Assembly: GCF_023278565.1 (NCBI RefSeq)
Contig: NC_064680.1
Location: forward strand, 496,001-560,000
Direction of reading: 5' to 3'
Length of the DNA stretch: 64,000 nt
From: Colletotrichum lupini
Taxonomy: Eukaryota > Ascomycota > Sordariomycetes > Glomerellales > Glomerellaceae
The position numbers were made by a program, and so were the translations under genes. The notes beneath the pieces were generated by a model that was given only the letters and a program-made list of their open reading frames with translations, ran no database searches and was not told the origin of the DNA. Of this stretch, positions 25,750-37,259 are shown in pieces. The number at the start of each line of letters is the position of its first letter. Positions within the stretch are counted from its first letter, which is position 1.

Positions 25750-27293
25750 AGCCAGGCTTTAGAGCAGCATGTCACCTCCCAAGCTTCCTTTAGCCCATAT
25801 TCTTATTTTCGTCGGCTCATGGAACCCTCTACTCCGTGGCACCTTCCCTCTTTCACCATCAAAGTTGGGAGCCCCCGTGGGGTCGCATGTCCCGCCCGAC
25901 TCGCTACCGTTCTCACAGGGGTAATCTCAATGTTGCCTTTTGCGAATTTGCCTTATATCACCGGCTCTAGACTCCGTGAAGGGAACGATCTAGACTAGGT
26001 ACCCTAGTCTGTTTCCCCTTGGGGGCCGGCATTCCTAGAGCCGCAGGTGCCATAGACTCGTGGTGAGGACGACAGCAACGTCGGACCGGCTCACTGGAAT
26101 CACACAATCCGGAGAAGGGGCAGGTGACCTCGAAGAAATGCGACTACGTGGGACCAATGAGAGTGTGTTTCATTTCCAGGAATGGAAGAACGGGACCTGC
26201 GATGTCGGAAAAGTCGTGGTCTTTGGTGGGCGGTCGAGCCGGAGTAGCTGCCTCCGAGGTTGCATCGGGCCATCGGAACGCACTTTACAGCACATGACTA
26301 CGACTCGAGCATTTTTCGGTACCGCGAAATGTGATGAATCCTTGTTCACGATCCCACCAGTGACGAATTCGACTGAAATGAAGTTGAGAGTAGGCGCAAG
26401 GGGTAAGAAGGCCCGGGTCCCGCCGTTGGATGCTCCCGCCACGGCTCGTCGCTGCGTCCCAGTGCCTTCGCGAAACTGGGTCACTCACATACATACATTC
26501 TGTTTCGCAATAGCAGCTCTAGGTATTGTCAAGCTGACTTGGAAGTCGTCAATATACGCTTTGTGGTCACGAGTCTTGCGTTGACTTGGGTAACCCGCAG
26601 GTTGAGCGTTCGGAGAGTTCACGGCTTGGCATCTTGGCGTCGACGCCGGCAGCCACTTCACCAACAACTGTTGACCAACGGCTGTAGCCAATGCCAGATG
26701 CAGGTGACGGAACATGACTGCCGAGACTGTCGTAGATCTGTGCGACCCAAGGACCTTCTTGTCCGAACATCATCTTAGGCCTCGGTTGACGTCTAAAAGG
26801 CGAGAGGCTGTATGAACGTTACGAAAGATGGACACATCCAGCAAAGGTTCAGCGTAAAGACATGAGGATTCATTTGGGTGATCGGAGCGGTGTAAAGAAA
26901 GTGTTTAATATAAGCAGATGATTACTGCTGCTGGTAAGCACTTCTCGAGAGAGACGACGCCCATTCGACCGCGCTTGCGTCCCGAAACCTTGACCGTAAA
27001 TGCTGGCTTCGAGAGGCTGATCGAGAAGAACGCGTTACATCAACAACAATCGAACGAATGATAAGGTCTCGAGAGAGGTGTTCGATGGACTTGTCTTCAC
27101 CCAGAGATTCGCACTATTTTGACGTGTCATGCTCGAGGAGAGGTATTCGGTCACGACAGACACTATTATGGTATTGCTTTCTATCCACTCAGGGGTAACA
27201 TAACCTTGCTCAACGTCGAGACCAACCCCACCAAGACTTGCAACACTATCTTACAAAGACCAATTGGTCGACCATAGGCCCAAGCAGGAGTGC
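25750..27293. other. Endoglucanase promoter and photolyase downstream region
   Basis: About 1.5 kb without a recognisable gene. The left part serves the - strand endoglucanase; the right part is downstream of the photolyase stop and probably holds its 3' UTR. Confidence 0.5.
25877..25882 (+). promoter_or_regulatory. Candidate CreA/Cre1 carbon catabolite repression site
   Basis: GTGGGG fits SYGGRG and lies in the endoglucanase promoter, where such sites are expected. A six-base match is weak alone. Confidence 0.3.
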
Positions 27294-29374
27294 TCACAAG
27301 TCGGTTCTGCCCAATCCAGCCTTGTACGCCGATAAGGCTCGTTCACGACACCCCTTGTGTTCAACCATGGGCTCGGGATAGCCTGCTTTCTTCGCCTGGG
27401 CGCCCGCACCGCGGTCGTACGGAGCGTGGATCGCCTTGCCCTTGATGCCCTTCAACTCAGGCACCCACTTGCGGATATAGTCTCCGTCAGCATCAAACTT
27501 CTCGCTCTGGAGGAGTGGATTGAAAATGCGAAAGTAGGGCTGGGGATCTACGCCGACACTGGCAGAGAAACCCCAGCCGCCATTGTTTGAGGCGAAATCG
27601 CCATCAATAAGGGTTTCCATAAACACTCGTTCTCCCATGCGCCAGTCAATAAGGAGATCCTTTGCGAGGAAGCAGGCGACGATCATGCGACATCGGTTAT
27701 GCATCCAGCCCATGTGGACCATCTGGCGCATCGCCGCGTCGACAATGGGGAATCCGGTCCTGCCCTCTTTCCAGGCTTTGAAGTCGTCCATATCGTAGGA
27801 CCATTCGATGTTTGCGTACTCGGGCTTGAAAGGCTTGTTCATGCTAGTTGGGACTTGTTAGTGATCAAGGCTTTCGAATTATGGACGGAAAGGGAACGTT
27901 GTCCGACATACCAGACATATGGCCAATTTACCAAGACGTGCTTGTAGAAGTCTCGCCATGCCACCTCGCTGATCCATACCCGTATCCCCTCGTTGCCCGC
28001 ATCCAGCTTCTTGGTCTTGTTGCGGTCCCGAGCGTACCGCACGCATGTCCTCGAACTGATGGTCCCACTGGCAAGGTGCACTGACAAGGTGGAGGTCCCG
28101 GCGTCGTGAGGGATGTTGCGTTTGTTGTGATACTGGCCGACCTTTTCCTCGCAGAACTTCTCCAGACGGCTTCGTGCCTCATGTTCGCCAGCCGGGAAGA
28201 AGGCACGGTAGCGCTTCTTCTGGTCGTCGTCGAGCTTCCGGTCTACAATCTCCTCCGGAATCTCCGTTTCAAATAGCTTGCCGTACTTCTCCCTTGCGCT
28301 GGATGGGTTCTTCGCGGGCGGATCGTATAGCTCGAGAAGGTCCAAGTTCTCGTGGACGTGCCGGACCCAGGCCCGGAACCAGGGTGAATAAACGGCGTAC
28401 TGTTTGCCTGCCCCGCTGGTCAAAAGTCCGGGAGGGACGACGCACGTATCGTGCAGGACCTCGTACGAGAGGCCCTTGTCGGCAAACATGCGGACCATCT
28501 TCCCCTCTCGGCGGAGCTCGTCCACCTCGTACTCCATATTGGCAAACAAGTGGCTGGCCTCCCATTGATCCATGAGCTCAGCGATCCGTTCGGGAATCTT
28601 TTTGCGTTTTTCAACGGTCTCGACATAAAGCGGGATGTCAAGTTTGGCGAGGTCCTCCCTCAGAACATGCAGGGTCCTGAGCATAAAATCGATGCGGATG
28701 GGGGCCGTTAGATGCGCTTCATAGTCCTGGGGGCTGACAATGAACATGGCGATCAGTGGAACGCCCGCTTCCTTGGCCTTAGCGCTCGCTAGGGACAGCG
28801 ATCTGTTGTCTGTTGTCCGGAGATCCATCTTGAACCAATGGACGACGGCGTTCTTTGTCTTGACTGCCTTTCTCGTTTTGGAAGTCTGCTCCAGAGCGGA
28901 GGTGAGCTCCTCGATTGGTCTGGGAAGTTCGTTGTCGTTGTAGGCGCGTGCTCGGTCGTTGCTCATCTCGTGTGGATAGAACTTCCGGAGGACGATTCCA
29001 TGCTTCTCAGCGTCTTCGTGGAACGGGTGCGGCTTGCGCAGGGGATCTCCGCCATTCTGCTCCGTCTTGGTTCTCTTTCTCCCGGAGTCGCTGGACTCCG
29101 CCGCCGGCGCCGCCTTGCGCTTCTGCTTGGGCGGCATCGTGGTGAAGTAGCGAGGATGAGAGTGAGGATTCGCTGCTGTGAGGTTGATCGAGCTCGGTTG
29201 TCGAGTACTGCAGAGGAGGCGGGAGTTGCAGAGTTGAGAAAAGCTCAAGGCGGAAGTCGAGTTAAAGCGCGAGGCAAAGGGAGAAATGGCAGTAGTAGCA
29301 ATCGCAACACGAGTATAAGAATGAGTTAGAGGTGGAAGCGCGTTGCTGGGGAGCAAGACGCGACAGGCGAGCAT
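27294..29374 (-). CDS. Cyclobutane pyrimidine dimer photolyase (class I)
   Basis: Two exons (29374-27912 and 27843-27294), one 68-nt intron, 670 aa. Residues 1-79 are rich in Ser, Arg and Ala and lack acidic residues, like a mitochondrial presequence. A second Met at residue 80 (29137-29135) starts MPPKQKRK, a nuclear-type basic signal. The photolyase N-terminal alpha/beta domain begins around residue 175 (VVHWFKMDLRTTDNRSL), and the helical FAD domain fills the C-terminal half. Its hallmark is NNGGWGFSASVGVDPQPYFR, and GWMHNRCRMIVACF is also present. The enzyme uses blue light and FADH- to split UV-induced pyrimidine dimers. It is divergent from Cactin. The intron interrupts the FAD domain (NWPYV/MNKPF). 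Confidence 0.95.
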
Positions 29375-30067
29375 AAGGTGACGAAAGCTGGGGTGTTTCC
29401 AGTCGAAAGACTGAATCTGAACTGTTTGATTGAATATTGCATGATTCTAACTTTCGTCTGGCCCTCCCATCAAGCTCTTCAGCCTGTGGGAAGGGGCTAT
29501 GGACATGATCCAGCTGGAGAAAGGTTCACGATCGGCGCGATGTCTTGTGCGTCATCATGTTCCTGAAATCGGGAGATCTGGACGTGCATCAGCTCTAGCG
29601 TGCCATCCCAGCTCCCAAGGCCCTGGTTTAGCGGGGGCCCTGTTGCCCCGCCCGATTGGTTCAGGGATCCACGGCGAGGCGGAGAAAGTAAAAAGCGAAT
29701 CTGATTGGCTCTCGGGGACTGCCCGTGCGGCTCGAGGTGAACGACTCGGACCAACGCTCGGTGAGCAGGGATGGCTATCGGTAGATCTCGGTGTGTTTCG
29801 GTATCACATGAGGTAAGGACGGAAGACAGTGCCCGGAGATCTGCCGGACCCACACATGAACATCACGTCACATGGCGATAAGAGCTGGCCCCCGTAAGAC
29901 AAGTTCCCCGATAAGCCCTCGGCCTTCTTTCCTGTTGTCGCAAGGCAGCTCGCTCAGCTCGCGACGACGAGATCGCCCCCAACTTACGACCTTCACGACA
30001 AAGACAGTATTCTACCTGACACCAGAACCGTTGTCGCCGATCCCCCAATCCCTCAACGACAGCAAAC
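29375..30067. promoter_or_regulatory. Divergent promoter region shared by photolyase and Cactin
   Basis: 693 bp separate the two start codons, so both promoters and leaders must lie here. No light-response or TATA element stood out. Confidence 0.6.
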
Positions 30068-31867
30068 ATGGACCCGAGCCGCAGAGCCATGCTCTCAGGG
30101 CGCAGATCACCCAGCCGCAGAGATCGCGAAAGAGACAGAGACATAGCCTCTCCACGACGCGACCCGAATAATCGCATCACCAAACCCTCGAACCCTCCCC
30201 CTTCTTCGCGGCCACGTCAGAACAACAATTCGAGCTATATGACGCAGGATGAGCAGTCTAGACAGTTTGTCGCCGATGAGGACAAGTTCGTTCTGAAACA
30301 AGCCAAGAAGAAGGCTGATATTCGAGTTCGGGAAGGCCGAGCCAAGCCTATTGATCTTCTGGCCTTCAATCTGCGCTTCATCGACGACGACCGGGACGTC
30401 TTCGACGACGACGATGCCGACTTGCACCTCAATGTGGCCTCTCCCGAGGAGGTCCTGCAGGGGCTCGACGAATCACAGCTACGAGACCTGGATTCTGACA
30501 TCACGTCCTACCACACCCTCGAGCAAAACGACCGCAATCGCGACTACTGGAAGTCGTTGCAAGCCATCTGTGCCGACAGGCGGCAGAAGCTGAAACCACA
30601 AGGTCCAGACGCTCGGGTCGTGAGCACAGTATCCGAAGATGTCGACAAGATCCTGCGCCCCAAGACGTACGAGCAGCTCGAGGCACTCGAATCACAGATC
30701 AAGGCAAAGCTCCGCTCCAACGACGATATCGATGTCGACTATTGGGAGCAGCTTCTCCGCAGTCTGCTGGTGTGGAAGGCTAAGGCCAAGCTGAGAAAGG
30801 TGTCCGAAGCAATCAACGACAGCAAAGCCGCACTGCTGAAGCTGCAGGATCCGGAAAAGGCAAAGGCACTGGGCCACCACCAAGCCAACCATGCCGATTC
30901 TATTTCGGGCCCTGCAGCAGTCAGGAACCTGTCATCTGAACCAAGCAGGACAGAAACAAAGGCGGTACCTGTTTCAAGTGCGCCCCCGGGAACTGCTCGA
31001 TTCGCTCAGACGGGCAACGAAGACTTTTCCCAAGCTACCAAAGCTCTATACGACCGTGAGGTCGCGCGTGGCATTGGTGAGGACGAGGAGATATTCACGG
31101 CAGAAGAGACCGTTGCAAGTGGCTCGAAACCTCAATGGGCTGACAAGCACCGTCCACGAAAGCCGAGATACTTCAACCGCGTTCAGATGGGCTACGAATG
31201 GAACAAGTACAACCAGACACATTACGACCACGACAACCCGCCCCCAAAGGTTGTCCAGGGCTACAAGTTCAACATCTTCTATCCCGAACTCATTGACAAG
31301 ACCAAGGCGCCTACTTTCAAAATCATTCGAGAACACGGCAGAAAAAGGGGGGAGTCTTTTGCCGCAGCAGGGGAGGAAGATACATGCCTCATCCGATTCA
31401 TCGCAGGTCCACCGTACGAAGACATTGCCTTCAGAATCGTGGACCGCGAGTGGGATTACAGTGCGAAGAAGGATCGCGGCTTCAAAAGTTCTTTCGATAA
31501 GGTATGTTTTGTGGCGTTTTCTACACCGTCTTCACGTGGCCCTTTTCATCTGCATCTTGTCTTGTTTCTCCCTCTCTCTCCCTTCTCATAGTGCTCGTGG
31601 CGGAGTCGACGCGGTGCATATGCACGGAGAGCACAAGAATCACTCAAAGGGGGGGGGGGGGGGGGGGGGATTGCAAAGAGCAACGCCCGCACAACTGTGC
31701 CCCTTACCCTTCTCTCTTTTCCTCGTTTCCCCAATCTGCCGTCATGTCGAAGGAACCGACCCTCCATGAGACCTTTCTCCAATGCCGTGATAGGCGGTCC
31801 ACGAGGAGACGAGGGGAAGACAGCCTTCGCTTTCCGCCAGACCACCGACTCCGCCATTCCTCCCCCC

Positions 31868-31943
<76 letters not shown>

Positions 31944-32183
31944 TTGCCCAACCGCCTACACGCGCGCCTCTGGACGTATTCTCCTGTTTTTCTGTCATAT
32001 TACTTGACACCAGCCACCCTTGTCATGGCGTTGAGCTAATCTTATACTCCCTGCAGGGTATCCTGCAACTGCACTTTCAATTCAAAAAGGTAAGGAACAA
32101 GTCCCACTCCCACGTTTGATTCTCTCTGATTGCAACCATACTGACATGATGCCCCCCCTCCGCAGATCTACTACCGGAAGTAA
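30068..32183 (+). CDS. Cactin, spliceosome-associated protein
   Basis: Three exons (30068-31501, 32057-32089, 32166-32183), 494 aa. The N-terminus (1-60) is Arg/Ser/Asp-rich, like splicing factors. The conserved middle domain begins at FVADEDKFVLKQAKKKADIR (about 67-86) and includes RAKPIDLLAFNLRF. The C-terminal Cactin domain (about 365-494) contains PRYFNRVQMGYEWNKYNQTH, KVVQGYKFNIFYPELIDK, RFIAGPPYEDIAFRIVDREW and the terminal GILQLHFQFKK/IYYRK. The last two exons encode only 11 and 5 residues, but they supply the family's invariant end, which confirms the splicing. Cactin joins the spliceosome in yeasts and animals. The first intron (31502-32056, 555 nt) is exceptional for this gene set and holds a 21-G and a 75-C homopolymer. 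Confidence 0.94.
31649..31669 (+). repeat. Poly-G tract of 21 in Cactin intron 1
   Basis: 21 uninterrupted G on the sense strand, inside the intron 31502-32056 and 199 nt before the poly-C tract. Confidence 0.85.
31869..31943 (+). repeat. Poly-C tract of 75 in Cactin intron 1
   Basis: 75 uninterrupted C (31869-31943), preceded by a C-rich lead. It is far longer than any other homopolymer in the window. Either a real hypervariable tract or a collapsed or extended assembly; the exact length should not be trusted. Confidence 0.8.
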
Positions 32184-34473
32184 TTGCCCCCAGAATCGGG
32201 CTGGGGTTGGAAAGGAGGCTCGCTCGTATTGTCACGATGCATCTACGATGTCACGATGTGACAGAATCAACCGGGTGGGCGGATACATTGGGACAACGTT
32301 TGGTGTTGGGAGGTTGTTTTGTTTTTGGCCTGGCCAGAAGTCAGGACAGATCTGTATCTGCTATCCATCTTCAGATCCCGTTCGCCTCATCTTCTTCTCC
32401 CGCTCGCTCGCTCGCCGGCCGCTCTCACTTTCGCTGGTACCACGTACATTCTCTCCTCTTTTTCTTCTCCTCCACCGTTCGGATCATACACCCGCCGACG
32501 ACCGCAACAGACCGCCGCTGGCCGCGGGCCGACCTCCTGGGAAGACAAGAGAATGACGCACAATCACACATGCGACCATAGCTCTCGTCTGCAACTAATC
32601 AATTACCTCCTTTCCATCTTCTCGTGCAACTGTTGGTAGTTGGTACCAGGACACCAAGGCATCAAGGCACCGGACGGGGCGCCAGGGCAACCCTTTTCGG
32701 ACTGTTACTGTACCTTTACTTGGAATAGCTGCCTGGCCCCCACGACGCTAAGTGCTGCCGGCCCCGGACGACTGACATGATTCTAAGCAGACTTGTATGA
32801 AGCTATCCTGACCAGAGTCCGAGTACAATGGCTGCAGCTACTTGCTGATCTCCACGCCACCGCAGACGAATCCACCCACCACCCTGCCACGCCTACCCTC
32901 TCATCTATGGGCTGGCGATCCAACCCCCTTCACCGACTTGGCCGTTGGGCGTTGTCGGTGGGAAGACGGGGTACTATGACGAGCAGCAGAGTCCCTGGGT
33001 ACTACTGACCTGGAACGATCGGTCTTCCCCGTGATGCACAGATGTAGAGAGGCAAAGAAACCCGAAACACCACTCTTGAGCAAGCGGCCACATTTCGGCA
33101 TAGGCGGGATTGAATCTCCACCTTGACTACATGATTTCCCTGGCCTAAATCCGTGTCGACAACGTTGAGTGTTAGGGAGCACCATAAACTTTCTAGAATT
33201 CGAAAATGATCTACGTGCCCGCGGGCTGGCATCAAGAGACCGATCATCCGCCTGCCTTGCAACTCTCCTACACTGGTACAAGCCAGGACTTTGAGGCAGC
33301 GCTCGTGGAGACGGCAGCGAGTGATTGGTCTTCTCGCCAAAGTCGATGCATGCGTCCGGTGTACCTGCTGCTGGTCTCCGAAGAGCTGTTGCTCTGCCCC
33401 AGATGCCTCCTTTCTCAGCTCGATAATTGACTGGCTGGTTGTCAAAGCTGGCTGGCGGGCCTCACTCCAACCATGAGAATGACAGGCGTACATGGTCTGT
33501 ACATCTCATGTCGAGCTGTACCTGTTACAATATGCCCCGCCACGACCTGCTACCCACATGGGCCTGGTTGTGGATGTGTGCAACAACCTCTCATTCTCTC
33601 GCGTCTCCGCTCTCTCGCGATCTCGCCTGGTGTCTAGGTAGCCTCAGGCTTAGAGCATGTACCATGCCAGTATCCTGCCGTTGACCTCCCACACTCCCCC
33701 CTCTCCATCCGCCATCCCGCACAGGGCGATGGACCTGGACTGTCATGGCCGCCATGGCCGTCCCGTGCGGTCACTGGGGCAGAGTTCCGCTCCTGCTATC
33801 AAACCATGGTTGCACGCAGACGACCTGGATCATGGGTCGACGGCTTTTAACGAATGGGCACCAGGTCGGTGGCGTTGTTAGTTCCAACGGCTTTTGCTCT
33901 ACCTTCGGGGTAGAGACCACATGGAGACGAGGGAGGAGGAGAGAAAGGTAATCCGAAGAAAGAAACGCCCTTGGAGGCTCCCCGTACCGCCCAGTCCAGC
34001 CCCGGCCGTCTTCTACTCCTCACACCTTTTCTTTGGCAACAGGGCATCCGTTCAGTTCAGAGTTAGTAACCTGATCCCTTCATGAGGATGCATAAGGGGA
34101 CGCCATTTCCGACATTCCTTCAATCAGCATTCCAGAATAGAAATTCCATGATCCCGGTCGACTATACTCTTGCACTTGCCCCGGACGGAGCTGATGGCAG
34201 AAGCCACATCCAAGCCTCCATCTGTTTCCGTTTGCGTCCGGTCTTGGAGAATAGAGGCTGCAACGGATCTGTGCATGCAGCAGAGAGGTTGCCGCAGACG
34301 TGGATGGGGACCTCTATCTAGTTGACACACGCACATAGGCAAAGACAGAGAGGGAAACGCAGGCGGCAGAGAGAGAGTAAAGGAGACTGGAGGGCGCGCA
34401 GACCAGCAATCGCGCATACAGAAGAGCTTCAGACAGACGCATATACGCACACAAGCATATACACAACAAGCAG

Positions 34474-34520
34474 ACACACACACACACACATACACGCACA
34501 CGCACACACACGCACACACA
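34474..34520 (+). repeat. CA microsatellite
   Basis: About 47 bp of CA repeats with a few interrupting G or T, in the forkhead upstream region. Confidence 0.85.
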
Positions 34521-34617
34521 TGGCGCCGCCGCGGCAGCGGGAAGACAACGCTAAAACAAGAGCCAAGCAATGAGCTGGCACATGTTGCCCTCTCTCTCAT
34601 TCTCACTCACTCTCTTC

Positions 34618-34641
34618 CTCTCTCTCTCTCTCTCTCTCTCT
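34618..34641 (+). repeat. CT microsatellite
   Basis: About 24 bp of uninterrupted TC repeats, 140 bp downstream of the CA tract. Confidence 0.85.
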
Positions 34642-34903
34642 TCCTCTCCCGATATCCACATGGCCAATGTTACGCTAACACCCCCTACAACCCATGTCAC
34701 TTCTATCGACAGTCCACACACCCCCCCATCTTGCAACCTTACCCCGGTCCTGCGCCTCTCTGGCTGGCTCATCCCAGATCCTGTACGTATCTTCTTGTAC
34801 GTACTCAAGAAGACCAAATTGGGCGACATACGTCTGTCTGTTCCTTGCACTACCTTCACAACGCTCTACTACCAACATGGGAACATCTGGAAGATAGGAC
34901 AGG

Positions 34904-34924
34904 CCTCTCTCTCTCTCTCTCTCT
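34904..34924 (+). repeat. CT microsatellite, second
   Basis: About 21 bp of CT repeats. Confidence 0.8.
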
Positions 34925-35325
34925 TGTTAAATCACAACGGGGTCAACCCCTTGCTGGAGGCACCTTGAATAGCCATCTGTGCTTCTTTTGGTCTTGAACC
35001 AACATCGTTGAAGTCGCCTCATTAATAACCTCTCGTGTCTCCTCTCACTTTCTCGAGACGCCTTCCTGAGACGGTCTTTTATTCGATATCAAGCTCAACA
35101 TCGTTAACCTGTTGTCTCACCTCGACCATTGTTAAACTTCGACTCCTCCTCTCCCCCACCCTTCCTTCATCCTTACAACATCATCTTCAAGTGGTGTCTG
35201 ACATCTTCATCTATCCCTCGTTTTGAAACCTCTTTCCACGCAAACTTCTTCCCAACTTGTTTCAGACAGCGTTACCTGATTCTCTTCCCCTTCCTCCTCC
35301 ACACAGTCATACTGTTCACCGCATC

Positions 35326-37259
35326 ATGACGGCAAAGAACTCACCTCAACACAACATGGGCGCTACCCTGGCCCATCAACAGCAGAGCAATAGCACACAG
35401 TCTTCAACCGCCTTGGCCATCAAGACGGACATGGTGGAAACATACAACACCATGGCTCCTGAACAGCAACCACAACAACAACAACTTCAGCAACGATCTT
35501 TCACCGTCCAAGATCCTCAACCATACTACACACAGCTCACTGCCATCAGCCAGCATCAATATCCGTCGCCAGTCATGAACCACACTACCTGGTCCTCGCC
35601 ACAGTCCATGTCTACAGATGAATTTGACAACTACTCATACCGCGGCCAGACCGTTCAGTCGGCATACAACCCAGCTTCTCTCTCGCCGAGAAGCTGGCCC
35701 TCGTCAACCCAGACGCCCCCACCGGTGCAAGCCTCGCAGTACGAGTTGCCCATTCGTTCTCAGGAACCAGCCTTTGGGCTTGCCAACGACCACTTGACAA
35801 TGTCGCCAGAGACTCTACGCGGAACAGATCTAAACGTCTCCCTTCACTACAGTAACAACGGCTATCCCCACGGCTTTGAGCAGCGCCATTTCGATCCCGA
35901 GCCCTTGCAGCGAACTCTGGAGAGCGATAGAGTTCACTACGCATCTTCGCCGGGTACCGACGCTCCTGGGTCACCCTACGGCGGCTCTCCGACCTCGTTC
36001 CAAGTTGGCGACTTGCCCGATGGCATCCAGAATCTCGGTAGCCAGAGTCCCTCTACCAAGGCCAACCCCCAGCCAGATGCTGCGAACAACAACGGCGAGG
36101 GTCCGCCTTACGCCAAACTCATCCACAGAGCCCTCAAGAACGCACCAGACCACTCCATGACTTTGCAGGAGCTCTACAAGTGGTTCAGAGACAACACCAA
36201 CAAGCCTCAGAGGACCGAGAAGAACGGATGGCAGAACAGCATCCGTCACAACCTCAGCATGAACGACGTAAGTATCTTTGCCTGTTCGCTCGCCCCACGT
36301 CACTCCAGTAGGATCATTATCCTGCCCAAGAAGGCCCCATGCATATATTATGCTTGAACTCCAACCCCCTGGCTAGTGAAGCATTTGCATCTTGCATAAG
36401 CCTAACCGACGAGCCCCTCTTTGTCCCCTACCGTAGCACAATGATCCTGTTCGCTAACACGAGGACTCCCATCTAGGCTTTCCAGAGAAGAGAGAAGGAG
36501 ATCTTTACGCAACCAGACGGCCACACCTCTAACGAGAAGCGCGTGTCTGAGTGGTACCTCAACCCCAAGTACCTCGATGACATTCTGCCGACCACGCACT
36601 TCCGCGATGGCAACCGTGGCGGCACCTCTCGCAGCCTCCTCGGTCGCCGTGCCTGCAACGCCGCCGCCGCCAACGCCAACGCACTCGGCGGCGGTCCCAT
36701 GGGCATGGGAAGACGCAACAGCCCTCCCCGCTCTTCCACCATCACGCACTACCCGAACCCCGACTATCCCAACCGATCCATGCCCGGCCGCGCCATGTCT
36801 GGACGCCGAGGAGGCCGCGCCACGACAAACTCCCGCAACGCACGGCGCCAGCGATCCCAGACCGGGTCCATGAGCCCCGTCATGGCCTCGCAGCATCACC
36901 ACCAGCACCATCACCATCAGCAGCAGCTTCCTCCGCACATGCAAATTCACGAGGAGATGATGAGACGGAGTCAGGTGGCCAACGAGCAGTGCTTCCAGCA
37001 ACAGCAGCAGCGCGAAATTCAAGCTCGCGGTGGTCCTCTCAACCTCAGCCCCATTTCTCCTACCGGAACCGTCATCGTTGGCAGCACGCCCGGCGGCGGT
37101 AACATCACGACTCCTACCAGTGCTCCGGATCCCTTCATGGCCGCGGCCCAGCCCTACCAGTTTCAGGGCTATGCCATGGCTGATGTTTCTGGAGTGTACA
37201 GCCCTTCGACACCCGCCGGCGGTGCCATCTATGGATGGGGCTCCAACGCCCAGTTGTGA
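35326..37259 (+). CDS. Forkhead (winged-helix) transcription factor
   Basis: Two exons (35326-36267 and 36477-37259), a 209-nt intron, 574 aa. The start ATG (MTAKNSPQHNMG) is the first ATG of its frame after the pyrimidine-rich leader. The forkhead domain begins at about residue 260 (PPYAKLIHRALKNAPDHSM), continues through LQELYKWFRDNTNK and the recognition helix WQNSIRHNLSMND, where the intron falls, and then AFQRREKEIF; it ends near 355 with SEWYLNPKY. The N-terminus is Gln/Pro/Ser-rich, and the C-terminus has basic (RRGGRATTNSRNARRQRS), His-rich and Gln-rich stretches, typical low-complexity regulatory regions. It should bind forkhead sites in the nucleus. Which fungal forkhead (cell cycle or developmental) it is cannot be told by eye, so no symbol is given. 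Confidence 0.93.

Larger units (their letters stand above)
32184..35325. promoter_or_regulatory. Long upstream region and leader of the forkhead gene
   Basis: 3.1 kb without a recognisable gene. It carries a CA microsatellite (34474-34520) and two CT microsatellites (34618-34641 and 34904-34924). A long pyrimidine-rich stretch (about 35030-35325) ends in the start codon and is probably 5' leader. Long regulatory regions are common for developmental transcription factors. Confidence 0.55.
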